Source: Canna indica (lineage: Eukaryota; Streptophyta; Magnoliopsida; Zingiberales; Cannaceae). From it: 64,000 bases of DNA. Positions within the stretch are counted from its first letter, which is position 1, and each line of letters opens with the position of its first letter. Positions 36,201 through 48,800 of this stretch are shown piece after piece. A program made the position numbers and the translations under genes. The notes under the pieces are model-generated. The model was not told where the DNA came from and ran no database searches. It saw only the letters and a list, made by a program, of their open reading frames with translations. Location: contig CP136891.1 in NCBI GenBank assembly GCA_034359265.1, positions 7,144,501 through 7,208,500 of the forward strand, in the 5' to 3' direction.

Positions 36201-36827
36201 GGGTGTTAACTATAATCTAACTATAGTTGTTTCACGTGATTAGTGATGGCCAAAGCCAGACAAAATGGTGGCCATCAGATAGAATACAAAAATTGAAGAT
36301 CAGTAAGCTTTATAACTGATATAAAAGGAATCATTAAATATTAAATCATATTAATTTTTTTCTTAATAGTTTAAGCTGCAAGCTTTTCCAATTAGATTTT
36401 AAGTGGTAAAGCTGGGATTATGCATTCTAAACCTAGACTAGACCAGCATGATTGCCAACTCTTCATTTATAGAAATCTATCCATTCCTGAACTTTTCGTA
36501 TTAGTATCGTAACCAGCATTATCAATATGATTTTTCACTTTGAGAAAATGCTTCTTTCTTGCAATATATATTTTTCCTTACATGCATATTTTTCTTCTCC
36601 CTGCAGTGAAACCCCTTTCCTGGGGAGCTCCCCCTAGCCAGAAGGACCTTCAAATTGGTGAACCAGATGATTTGGCTCCCTATCTAGTGGATCCAGTTCA
36701 ATTGCCTCCCTATGAACTGACAAAATCCCCTGCCAAAAAAATGAAAACAAGGAGACCGATGCCCAAACAAATGCCTAGTAGCCCTGTGTATGATCAACCC
36801 CATGACAAGTCAGAAGATGCCAAATAA
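33234..36827 (+). CDS. MBD2: MBD2-like protein: CW-type zinc finger plus methyl-CpG-binding domain
   Basis: 337 residues from exons 33234-33808, 35670-35723, 35838-36001 and 36607-36827, with phases consistent. The Lys-rich N-terminus is followed by a CW zinc finger at about residues 102-153 (VQCATCFKWRLIP, Cys 106, 109, 135 and 147). A plant MBD follows at about 163-235: PPPGWERLVRIRGEGS, then YYATPSGKKLRSMVEIERYL, split by the first two introns. The tail is basic (KKMKTRRPMPKQMP). This CW+MBD arrangement is that of Arabidopsis MBD2 and relatives. Family role: nuclear chromatin readers. CW domains generally bind methylated H3 Lys4, while many plant MBDs of this class do not bind methylated DNA strongly. 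Intron 1 (33809-35669) holds a hAT-like relic. The start codon is the first ATG in frame after the leader intron. Confidence 0.92.
34300..34769 (-). mobile_element. hAT-like terminal relic in MBD2 intron 1
   Basis: GGTACCGG/CGGTACGGGTGG-rich sequence ending ...GGGTATTTCAATCCTTG. This resembles the ends of the elements at 11941-12619 and 45880-46289. Upstream is a G/A-rich tract (34400-34500), then GGTGTTTATGTAGCCC. The same tract and motif occur in the 45880-46289 copy, where GGTGTTTATATAGGCC reads on the minus strand as a TATA-containing promoter. A 17-bp perfect hairpin lies at 34534-34586. The left end was not located. Confidence 0.5.
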
Positions 36828-37417
36828 TCAAGTGATGCATCATGCATCTCCTCAAAATCTGTAGTACTAATGTGATATATGTTTAAAGTTTTGCCCTAGA
36901 TGTTGGAAAAGGCAGTATGTTGTAAATTAATTGTGGAATCCATGAAACTTAGAACAAAGAGGTGTAACCGCTAAAAATGTACTAGCATATTAAGTATGAA
37001 AGTTATGCTTGCTGCGCTGGTATCAAAGTGATGCATAATCCATGTTGAATTTTGGAACGGAATGGGGTTACAAATAGACTTCTTTTTGAACGTCCAGAGA
37101 AGTTTTGTAATTACACTACGTGTGAGTCGGTTCAAACAAGGTTTATAATAAATACATGAGTTTTAAATGAATCCAACTACTCATAAGTAATTTGGATTTG
37201 ATTTATTGAATATTCAAACCAACTTGACTCGAGTAGCTCTAGTATAGGATTTGACATTTTGACGTACTGAATATTCAAACCAACTTGACATTCTCAAACT
37301 AGTTCAGTATCCAATCAATTTCGACTATTGTGAATCAAATTCGAGCATTACAATACTCAGACTAGCTCACGAGCTTAATTGAATTTAATTTGCTCGAGTC
37401 AGCTCAATTACACTCAT
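36828..37417. other. MBD2 3' untranslated region, then MITE-like sequence
   Basis: The first ~170 bp are probably MBD2 3' UTR. From about 37120 the sequence contains several GACTCGAG / GCTCGAGTCAGCTC and ATATTCAAACCAACTTGAC motifs, typical of decayed hAT-like MITEs. I could not fix ends or a target duplication. Confidence 0.4.
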
Positions 37418-37700
37418 GAAATGTTGTCCTAATTTTATCAGTTTTGATGTTTAATATTTGCTCAAAACAGCCATTTTGGAGGAACACTTTGCAGATACTA
37501 CAACGCATTCGTAGCAAAGGAAAAAACGTTTTCGTGTTTCTAGAACTTGTAATTTGCTTTTAGAAATGTTGTCCTAATTTTATCAGTTTTGATGTTTAAT
37601 ATTTGCTCAAAACAGCCATTTTGGAGGAACACTTTGCAGATACTACAACGCATTCGTAGCAAAGGAAAAAACGTTTTCGTGTTTCTAGAACTTGTAATTT
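37418..37700. repeat. 138-bp direct duplication with 7-bp spacer
   Basis: Copies at 37418-37555 and 37563-37700 appear identical over 138 bp (GAAATGTTGTCC ... CTTGTAATTT). Identity without visible drift suggests a recent event. It lies about 120 bp beyond the stop codon of the minus-strand gene that ends at 37820, in its 3' flank. Confidence 0.92.
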
Positions 37701-37819
37701 ACAAAAGCATACAGTCTTGTCGCCTCTTGGCTTCCTTGCAGTTATCCTGCACACAAAAAGGGGCGCACGTCCAGCGTGCACAAACAAAATGAGACAGGTC
37801 TGGAAACAAGAGGCATAGC

Positions 37820-39245
37820 TCAAAGCCAAGTGCCACTAAGCAGAGGCTTGGACGAGGCCGCCTCCCCGAACACCTGCAGCAGGTCCGAGCATTTGGCGTC
37901 CGCTTCGCACTCCGTCTTCAACTCCAGTCCCAGCTCCTCCTCCACGTCGTCGGCCGCCGCGATAAGGAGAAGCTCGCAGCCCTCGTAATTAAGGAAGTCC
38001 GGCGGGTCAGCCGCGTGGAAGCGCCGCTTTCCGAACTGCCCCTGGAGGTGGGCTGGGAACGAAGCTTTGCGCTTGCTCTGGAGACCTCCAAAGCCGCCGC
38101 TGCCGCCGCCTTGTTCCGGGTTCTTGATCTGGATGAGGTAGGAGGCCTCGCGCTCGATGTTCAGCGATTCCTGCGGCTCGTTCTCGGTGTCTCCAGGTGG
38201 GAACTCGAGCTTGTAGACGAGGTGCGTGTGCGTCTGCCGACCGGACTGATGCCTCAGTATCCTGTAGATGCCCTCCGCCAGCGCTCGTGCCGGAGGCTTG
38301 TGACGGTGGCCGCGGGTTGCAGTCTCGTACTCTTCTGCGCGCATTCGATTATATCAGTAATTAATCTTCGCTCTCAATGGCGATGGATTCATTATTATTC
38401 ATACATACCTCCTTGAAGAGCTGCTTTTATGTCTTCAATTTTCGTCGTCACGAGCTCCACAAAACCCCAGAATGGGCGGCTCCTCTGCTTCGGATCAGGC
38501 AAGCTTTTCTTCCCCATAACGATGAAGCGGAGTAATGGCCGTTCTTCGATGTTCACTTCCTTGAAGTTGTTAAAAAGACAAAATTAACATTTATTTTATT
38601 TCAAGATCAAGATCCAATGGTGTGGGTCGGCTTCGACTACCTCGCAGCCGCGGCCGCCTTCCTTCCCATCGCGACTTCCGTTACCTTTCTTGTCCTCATC
38701 GCCCTCAGAGCTCGTCTTTCCTTCCTCACCTTCACTACCATTCTTGTTCTCGCCATCCCTACGACTCATCTTGCCTTCCTTGCCCGAGTCCGGAGATTGC
38801 TTCTCCTCCACCGAGCGCTCGCCGGACTCCGGCCGCAGCACGACGTACATCCGCTGCACATCGTCGGGGCTGCGAGCTTCCTCCCTGTTAACCTTCGGTC
38901 TGTAGAAGAAGAAGATTTCCCCCCTTTCCTGTATTCAGCAGGAAGAGCCCATTAGCGCAATGAAGACCAACGAAATAAACATGAAAAGAACGTAGGAACG
39001 ACGGCGACCTGAATGTCCACCTTGGGCTCAGGCCTTGTTTTTTCCTCTCCACCTTGCCCCATGGTCTCTCGTCTCTGCGCTTCCTTGCTTTCAGCTTTGT
39101 GGCTCATGGAGGGAGACAGAGGTGAGGTTTTTATCCATTGCAGTGGACGGGTCTGGAGCAACTCACCGAGACCGACAAGTGGCTGCAGCAGCCCCTGCAG
39201 GCTTGGGAACTGGAAACCAAACGTGGGAAGGTGGAAGGAGGCCAT
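37820..39245 (-). CDS. Plant-conserved protein of unknown function
   Basis: 396 residues from minus-strand exons 39245-39009, 38928-38641, 38559-38409 and 38334-37820; all junctions keep phase. I recognise it only as a conserved land-plant family without assigned function. Residues 1-79 are variable. Then come FYRPKVNREEARS and DDVQRMYVVLRPESGERSVE, followed by a charged low-complexity stretch rich in Glu, Gly, Lys and Ser (about 120-172). The C-terminal two thirds look like one compact domain: LRFIVMGKKSLPDP, WGFVELVTTKIED, TRGHRHKPPARALAEGIYRI, HLVYKLEFP, ESLNIEREASYLIQIKNP, FPAHLQGQFGKRRF, and DPPDFLNYEGCELLLI. No signal peptide or membrane span is evident. The start is the upstream ATG opening the GC-rich first exon. 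It is transcribed divergently from the biotin carboxylase gene. Confidence 0.88.
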
Positions 39246-39879
39246 GTGTACGTGCTCGTTGGTTCATCCATGGAAGTCACCCGCCCACGTCGTTGGGTTG
39301 GAGCTCTTGATTCATGTGTCCTCACGGCCCATGTTTAGCCCAATAGAAAAAAAGATTTATAACATTTAGATTTATTTTGTTCACAAGTCTTCTATAAATT
39401 ATTTTTATTTGAATGTTTTTGCTCCAAGAAAGCTCTTACCAGTACTGAGCTGGGCCGTGCAAACCAAAGAGATCAAAAACAATTAGGCCATTAACAGAGC
39501 TTCATATTAAGCCCAACTTAGCAACTACGCCACCAATCAATGATCTAGGCCTAGCGGTTCATTGCAACCCTGTCGTGCCACTTGCTAAACTATGCGATCG
39601 TTTCCAAGATCGCACTGGATCAAGTTAACGGCGGAGCTTTCAAACCTTTGCACCACCTCGATCTCATCGATCTCCCTCTCTACCCTTCTCTATAAACTCT
39701 CCCTCTCTTTCGTCTCTCTCCTCTCCGATCTCTTCTCTTCCCCCTTCGCCTGATCCACTCTCGCACCAGCATTCCTTCAGGCATTCCTCTCGCCAGGCTC
39801 GTCAAGTTCCTAAGTGTTTTTTTAGAGGATTATCGCTTCGTCTCACATTTTGTTATTTCTGCAGGGTCTCTTTCCGACC
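39246..39879. promoter_or_regulatory. Shared divergent promoter region
   Basis: 634 bp separate the start codons of the unknown gene (-) and the biotin carboxylase gene (+). On the plus side TATAAA at 39691-39696 is followed by a CT-rich leader (CTCCCTCTCTTTC...), as in many plant housekeeping genes. A short leader intron may end at TTTCTGCAG, just before 39865. No clear TATA was found for the minus-strand gene. Confidence 0.5.
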
Positions 39880-42800
39880 ATGGACTCCGTTGTTGTCTGC
39901 AAGTCCGTGTGCTTGCCTCCTGTAAGTCACTCTACTTCCCCATGCTGCTTTGTCTGGAATTTCCTGGCGGTATGGGCATTTTACATTGGGATCCGAATGA
40001 AAATTGAGTTAGTTTTGGGAGCTCATTGATCGAGAATGAGTGCAAGGATCTGAATCGTAGTCGTTTTAATAGAATGAGCATTTGTTTCTTTTAGTTATAT
40101 CATATGCTAACTTTTCATTTTTTTGGCGACCATGTGTCCAATTTTTATGGTTTTTGGGTCATTTTACCATATGTGGGAGTGAGCAAAAAGCATTTAACTC
40201 TTATGCTTCATGGATAAGCTTTCATTTTGTTATGTCCAAGGTGATGCACAGATTTTTGAACTGTTACAACATTTTACTCTGGTTCGTGCTCTTTCTTTTA
40301 AGGGTATGACTTGATTCTTTGCTTCCTGGCATCGCAGTATAGTGAAAAAATCATCATGAATTTAAATGCATAACAATGTAGATCGTTTGGATCAATATGA
40401 ATGGGGCTTGCTGTTGATACTTGTTGCTCCTTTAAATAAAGGGGAACTGAATCCTGGGCCTGCATTTTTCATGGGCTAGGAGGGATTATTTGAATCTTGA
40501 AATTTATAACTCTGTTGCAAGTTCTCCTGGTACTCATACCTAATCCTTTGATCCTTTCCTCTTCAAATAACTCTTTCTCATCATTCATCATTTTTCATGT
40601 TAATCCCGCTGCAAACGATGGATGTTCCCATATATCAAACGAAATTAGTGTGCTATTATATTTGCATAATCAATGTTCCATGCTTATTGCTCTTCCAGAG
40701 TGTGATGCTTTTTATTTGTATTATCTTCTTAATATATTTCAGCTTTGTTTATTTTGGTGTCTAAGTTCACGATCCTTCTACCAGAAGAGGTTGCTACTCA
40801 GACCTGCTGGAAACATAAAAAGTTCACAATCTAGCTTCACTTTGGGATATGCTCCAAGCTTCAGCAGTATATGTTTTCCTAGACAAACGGCTGTTGGCGT
40901 GTCTAGGAAATCAAACAATCATGGGGGAGCTCTTAATGCAACTTGTCGGCAAGAGAAGATTCTTGTGGCAAATAGAGGAGAAATTGCAGTTAGGGTGATT
41001 CGAACTGCACATGAGATGGGAATTCCTTGTGTCGCTATCTATTCCACAATAGATAAGGATGCTCTTCATGTGCGACTAGCAGATGAAGCAGTCTGCGTCG
41101 GTGAAGCTCCAAGTAACCAATCGTAAGTGTTGCTTTCATTGTCTGTGTTTGTACTATGAAACCTGTGCTCCTTATTCGGTATGTACTATGTACATAAGTG
41201 ATTCCATAAATCTGTTTATATTCTTAACTCATTTTAGGTACCTGGTCATTCCAAATGTTCTATCTGCCGCTGTTAGTCATCAATGTACCATGTTGCATCC
41301 TGGTTATGGTTTCCTATCGGAGAATGCTGGTTTTGTTGACATATGCAAAGAGCACGGGATCAACTTTATTGGCCCCAATGTAAGCAATATTAATACTGAT
41401 CAATGGAGTATTGAATTTGAGACTTTTACTTCATTACTGATGACAGTTATATATGGATATTTCTTGTTCTCTTAATGATTCAAAAGTCCCATCCTTTCTT
41501 TAATGTGATATTGTATGTCCAACAACACTTCAATTTTGATATCTTTAACTTTGAATTTTTGGCCTGATATAGTGATATGATATCACTTTGAAGTCAACGC
41601 TAGTCCTATGAAGCCTTAGTTTTTTTTAAAGGATGCAATTAGATGTATCATGTCCTCAAAGTTTTATTTTAGGATGGGATTCAGAGACTAGTACTCGTGA
41701 TCCATGAGATCGTTTGCTGCGTTACCCTGCATCTCTTGCTTACTCTAAGAACCATATTGATTACCTCTAACTCTTTTCCTGATCAATTTATCATGGACTC
41801 ATGTCTCCATAGTTGAATGACTGTTTTATTATTATTTATTTATTATTTTTTATTGAATTCTTTGCCAGCCTCACAGTATTCGAGTAATGGGTGATAAATC
41901 TACAGCTAGAGAAACAATGAAGAAAGCAGGTGTCCCTACTGTACCTGGAAGTGATGGGTTGCTTCAGGTAAAAGAGGAACATCTTCATAGTTTACTTTAG
42001 ATTCTTATGGACTATATCACTACCAGTGTGTCATTTACAGGTATGTTATTTCTTGATTCGTTTCACTAACTGCTGCAATTACTTGAATTTTATAGTCAAC
42101 AGAGGAAGCTGTGAAACTTGCCAATGAAATTGGCTTTCCTGTCATGATCAAGGTACCTTTTCCTTACTGAGACACTGACATTGATGCATGTATAGAAAAG
42201 ATATGTTGCAATCAAGCAAGACCCTTAATTTCTAACGTCAATGCATCTTTAGATTAATGTTGTTTATCTCCAGAATGAGAGAAAAGGATTGCAGGAGATA
42301 ATGAAGTTTTCTTCACATAATTCATTTTATGTTTACATCTTCACACCATGGATTACAGGCAATGGCTTGTCTCTTATTTCATATTTCTATTCCAACACAC
42401 TGACTATGAGCTTTTATTTTAGCCATGAATTACCTTAGTACATGGATCAAGGATCATTGGGAATTTGAAATTTAATGTAGTAGCTATCTACTTACCATGA
42501 ACCTTGTACAAGGACTGAAGTAGAACACCAAAAAATCATCAATGCATAGTTTTTGCAACAAAAGTCTAGGGAGTTTTCATTTATCATATATGTAGAGTGG
42601 GCATGCCTAGCATGTATAGAGAACCTTGTGCTCCCAGGTCAATTATAAGAAATCTGCATTTCTTCATAGCCTTCTTGCATGTTTAGATTTATGCTTAGTT
42701 CAAAAGAACTGAGAATGACAGTCCACAATGGGACTTGGTTTTCATGCATGCTGTGAATCATGGAGATGGACTAAGACATCATCCATCACTTGATCGATGT

Positions 42801-45800
42801 TGCTGTCATATCTTTGCATTTCATAAAAACTGATTTCGTTCAGGGTTAAAAGTACAGTACCATACCATAAGGTGCGGGATGCATTATACCTGTTTAACAG
42901 TGAACCAATTCTGTTGGCTGATACATGTAACAAACCATTTTTGTTTATTCTTTTGTTTTTTGTGTAAAAAATGTTAAAACATCAAAGATAACATATTTGC
43001 ATCGGCAAAGTACTAGAGTTGTTTTTTTATTTTTACTTTTTACTTTTCATCTTATGCTCCTTCTTTTGTTCTTATTTTTTTAGTGATAGAATCACCAGTA
43101 CAGCTGTATGTATGAGCAGAAGTATACCAGCTCGCTTGTGCTTCATGATTGGCACCCACACCTATACTTTGAACCTTGATTTTATTAGCTTATTGTTGAC
43201 ATAACTTGCCTAAGTACTTTGATCAAAAGGACTGTTGGCAGTTGAAATACAATTTTTAGTTATCTTGTGGATGTTTGCAAATCGAAGTTCAATGTCTGGG
43301 TTTTATGGTAAGTACAGGGTTTTATGGTAAGTACAGGTAGGCACTGAAACTATTTTGACACTGTTGGTGCAGGATCATGGTGTAACAGATTAGTGTTTAT
43401 GTTAAGATGCGGTATTAACTGTTAATCTTAATGGGAAATAGTATTGATTCTAAACGTCTTAATTCTTAATAGATATCATAATTTTGACTTCTGGAATATA
43501 GCTAACTTCATTTGAAAAGCTTCATATCCTGCATATCTCTTCTCATATTGTTTTTTTTTCTTGGTTATCACTGGTTGCCTTCTTGTCAAGCAATTTATTT
43601 AAAGTTTTAACCTACAGACTACAGCTTCATTTTCCTTCTCTAGAACTAACATCTGTGTATTATAATATTATATGGATTTTTTCATTGACTTTGGTGATCC
43701 TTAAACTCAATCTTGATATCTAAAGCAGTTTAATCGCATGAAATTTCTAAAGGAACAGATATCTCCATTTTGTTAAATTACCTAGAGATTTGGAATATTT
43801 GATGTTATTTTCCTTCTTTCATGTGTAGGCAACTGCTGGCGGAGGCGGGCGTGGAATGCGTCTAGCTAAAGAACCAGAAGAGTTTGTGAAGTTGCTACAG
43901 GTATTCCAAATGCTCAAACTTAATGCTATTCAGATTTATCTTCTCCTTTTGAGTTGGACCATTTTGACAATGTGAAACAAAATTGTTTGAGTTGTTATGC
44001 TGTCTAGAAGTGGGTACCTCTTTCTTGATCTGTGACGTTGTAAGCTGTCCAGACGTTGTAGTTACCCTGTATAAATTCTTATCTAATGCTGGTGCTCTTA
44101 TGCAAGTGCACAATTGGGTACAAATGCTAGTTTTATACTGTTAGCATACCAGGACATCCTGCAGACATAAGTGACTTAGATATTCATAATTCACTTCTAT
44201 AACAACTTTTAATCTCACTGTCTGTCCGTAATTTATGCTGGCCATGAATCCGTCAGGTGTGCTTGAACAAACGCATCAGTATCGCATTGGTAAAATTCAC
44301 AATTCTTAACCTCCCTTGTGTAGATTTTTATCTGCATGACACTCATCTGGATAGCCCTTTTGATGAATCTAGCTTCTGTTGGTTATCGGCCCATTTTATA
44401 CATATATGTGTCCCATGATAATCTAATACAACACAGTGGTTTGTGTTGACAGGTTGTCATTGCATCTAAGTAGGTTTACTAGCTATTGATTGCAAACATG
44501 ATAAGGAAGTAAACTTCCCTTTCTATTAAGCTTTGCATTTTTCTCAATTTAGCAGAAAAGGGTTCTATGACCATTGAGGGTTATCTGTCTTTCAAATGTA
44601 CTTATAAATGGATTTTTCCATATGCGAAGGGTCTTGAATGGTCTTGCTACCTCAGGTTCCGAGTTCTGTTTAGTTATGAATTTTAGGTAGAAAATGGTAC
44701 TGACAGGTATTGATACTCAAACTTGACCTTCTCTGTTGGGCTTGACCTGACACAACCTATTAAGACAACCTATATCCGAGCCTAGAAATCTTGATTCATT
44801 GGAGAGAAAAATGGGTTCAGGTTAAGACTATTTCTTAACGACTTTGAATATCACCCAACATGGCCACAGTTTTTTTCTTAAAACAATTACTTGTATTGCC
44901 TTACCTGGCCTGACCCATTATTATTCCATGGACTCAAATTTGTAGTCAAGGGATCTTGTTTTTCTGCTGGCCACGTTCGATTATGATTCAGCCTCCCTGT
45001 TCTCCTGTTCTTACCACCCTACTTGAGTTCAATCCACTGATATTTCTTGACATATTCACCTATCTGGGACTTGCGACAAGTCAGATTGATTTGAGGTTAT
45101 ACCAACACGTGAAACCTATACATGAGGGAATCTATCAAATAGAACTGTTATCAGGGTATAGACCAAGTATGACCTGGACATGACTTTGTCTGACTCATTT
45201 GAAAATCATGTTGAACTATTTTAGGTCAAGGATGTCACAAGTAAGCTCTCTCTTGTGATGAGATACCCTAGCAGGGCATGGAAACTTAATTAGGCTGTAA
45301 AACATGCGGTTTGAGACTTTGAGGCATGTATACAAACCCAATTATTATATTTGCCATGTTAGATCCAAGGACTAAAGTCTCAGCCTTTGGATCAGAGTCG
45401 ACCGTTCCATGCTAGTAGCTGCTGCAACCTGCATAGAAGAAAGGATGCTGGTATTGCTAGTGCTGCTGCTTGCTCAGTCGAGAGGTTACAGCTGCAGAAG
45501 GCTCAGCAGCACAGAAAAAGATAGTGCAGGCATTTTTTGGTTCTTTTAAGGCTGCAGCAAGAGATCAGCCTTCTGCAACAAAGACAAGAGATGCTATGCT
45601 TTTTTTGTGTTGTAATTTTACACTCCCAATAATGTTCTTTTATAGGTTATTCCATTAAAATGATTGAAAACATACATAATGAAGTATAGTAACATCCCAA
45701 ATTAAAGTACTACAATTGAAGTTAAAATTAAAAGAGAGAAATTTAAGTATAAAAAGTTGAAGAGTGGCATGCATCATAATAGGTAGGCACCATCTTCTCG

Positions 45801-48800
45801 GGCTCAACATGATTGGGGTCCATGCCATTAGAAATTTAAGGATGCAATGCATGCATTGCCAAGCGTTTCTCTTCTCTGACCAGCGACAATGTTGCCAATT
45901 TGCGATACATGAATGTTTTGGCTCTTTGGGGACAGTTGGATAGAATTTGAAGAAGAAAATGAGGGATTGATAGAGCGAGAGAGTTTATAGGTGCAAATGG
46001 ATGGAGTGATTAGGGTTTATAAGGTGTTTATATAGGCCTAAAAGACTTCAACAAAAAGTCCCGCCTCCCAACAGCTATTAATGTTAAGAAATAAAAACTA
46101 GCCATTGGTATTATAATACCTAGTATCAGGCTTGCATCAGACTGGTACAATTTGGCATGTCCAGTACAAGCTATGTATCCAGCAGTACACTCGGTATGGG
46201 CAATATTTTACATATACTCATCTTGGAAATTGCAAAAATGGTAAATACCGGCCGTATTGGGTGGGTATGGCACGGTATTTAAAATCATGATGCATTTATA
46301 TCTTTCCTTAGCTTATTTCACTTTCAGATTTTGAAGGGTGTGCCTAAGATATGATTTCGTGTCCTACCTACATTCACAACAATCTGGAGATCTCTAAATA
46401 GGAGGATGAGTATCATTTGTGTGGTCATTTTTGTATTTATTCAGATATAAAGAATACATTGATCTCGGAGGCTCTAGCAAAACGGATAAAACTGGACCTA
46501 ATGCCAAGGTTCAAAGCAATATTCAATGTAGTTCCAATATCATGAAAAAGTTGGTTATTCTATCATTATACTGTTGAGCTTATTCTTAAAGCATGGACAT
46601 GAATGCAGTTGTTACCTTTTTTGTAAAAAGAAAAGAGGACATATTTGCAGTTGCATTCACATCAGTACTATTCTCTTGCATGCAGCAAGCTAAGAGTGAG
46701 GCAGCAGCTGCATTTGGAAATGATGGGGTTTATTTAGAGAAATATGTCCAGAATCCAAGGCATATCGAATTTCAGGTAAAATCTGCATGTTCTTGTGAGT
46801 TGTGACAATGTTCAAGATTCAAGATTTATGGCAAAATATCAACATCTTCATAGTCTTAAACTGACCTTGTTTAACTATATGGACACATTTACTAGGCACT
46901 GGGCTAATGCAAATTATGTTTTTTACAATTTTGCTTTCATGTATGACTGACTATACTTCGAATATATATATTTTAAGTTAATAAAGTTCACTTGACTTTG
47001 TTTTATCCTCTAGTTGAAGTTCTTTCCTTCCATGAAAAAATGAGAAATTATTGTTTATATCACAAATGTCTTCATTGATGTATTCGTGGTCACAAAGTTG
47101 ATATGCAGATTTATTATGGAATGAACAAAGCTCTAGGGTAAAATCAATGTGCATTTCCATAATTAATAGAAGGTGATGCTTAGATCAGTGAAATAACTAG
47201 AGAAGACAGAGATGAAGCAACTCATCAAGTGTCCATTATAGATTATGAACTTTTAACAATTCTCTAATTTTTAAATAGCCACATGTTTACCATATGACAA
47301 CTAACAACTGGAAGACACCTTCAATTTTTCAAGTCTATCCAAGTACTTTGATCTTTGGAAAATGTACTATTATCAAGATACATAGTTTCGTCATGTTTGT
47401 TTGCTTTCAAACTATTTTACTTTTTTCTTTTGCAAAACTCTTATTTTTGCAGGATCTAGAATCAAGTAGATGTCATGTTTCCTCATCAGAAATCTCACTG
47501 AAACTTCATCAATTTTTAGAACCTTTGCTTTTCTCTGTCTTTGTAGGTTCTTGCTGATAAATATGGGAATGTTGTCCATTTTGGGGAGCGTGATTGCAGC
47601 ATTCAGGTACTACGTATTGTGTGTTTTTTGAAATAAAAAAATTAGCTTTTTTTATTACAAAAAATATAAACCATACTATACAGTAATTCAGAGGAATTGT
47701 GAACTCATTCTTTAGTCTCTTAAATGAGATGAACGAAACCAGTGGTGAAAAATAATATGTGATGATATTTCATACCTAAATAACTATATCAGAGATAGAA
47801 CAAAAAACTAACATCTGAAGTTGTAATTTTCCATTAATAATGTTCACAAACTGTATGTTAATAACAATAACATACTTTAAGTTCTGCATGGCCAAGTGAA
47901 ACATAGCATCTTTCTTTATCTTGGAAAATGGTAAAAATGCTATGTTAACTCTAAATTGCCTACTTTGTGGATTTTCAGAAGAATAAACCAGCTAGTGAAT
48001 GCAGTTCTTATATCTAATATGGTTACCTGAAACGATTTGACAGAGGAGAAATCAGAAGCTTCTAGAGGAAGCTCCATCACCTGCTTTAACCCCAGAACTG
48101 CGGAAGGCTATGGGTGATGCAGCTGTAGCAGCTGCTGCATCTATAGGTTACATTGGTGTTGGAACTGTTGAATTTCTCTTGGATGAGAGAGGTTCTTTCT
48201 ACTTTATGGAGATGAACACCAGGATTCAGGTATTGATGGTTCTTATGTTTACAGTAGCTTCTAAAACCCAGGAGACGACTTCATGCTTTAATGATTTTCC
48301 GATTTTTCTGTGAAAACAAGGTAGAGCATCCTGTCACGGAAATGATTTCTTCAACTGACTTGATTGAAGAACAAATTCGAGTGGCTCTTGGGCAGAGGCT
48401 GAGATACAAACAAGTGGGTGTTATATGCACAACTTGTTTTAATAGTCTATTTTATTTGGTCCCATAACATATTGTGCTACTTCTAATCCACAGGAAGATA
48501 TTGTTCTTAGAGGACACTCTATTGAGTGCCGTATTAATGCAGAAGATGCCTTTAAAGGATTTCGCCCAGGGCCTGGTATTCTCCATTCTCTTTTCTTATT
48601 GGACAAAATTCTTAGCTATATCTTATAATAATTGTAAAAAGTGGAACTTAAAATGAGTCAGGGAGCAAAACTAATTTTGCTTTGTAACTTCTTCTCCAAT
48701 CACAACTGTGTTTTTTTGCCTTTTACTTAGGAGGTTGTGATCATTTAAAATGATTTAAGAACCTACCAGTTGCATAGCCATGAGCTATGTAACATTCTTT

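Noticed and set aside
40497..40784. Upstream open sequence in frame with biotin carboxylase exon 2
   Set aside because: It is T-rich intronic sequence ending in a good CTACCAG acceptor, and exon 1 with a proper start lies at 39880.
45470..45658. CTGCAG-rich open frame in biotin carboxylase intron 6
   Set aside because: No splice sites in phase with the gene and no conserved residues. Probably part of the nearby transposon relic.
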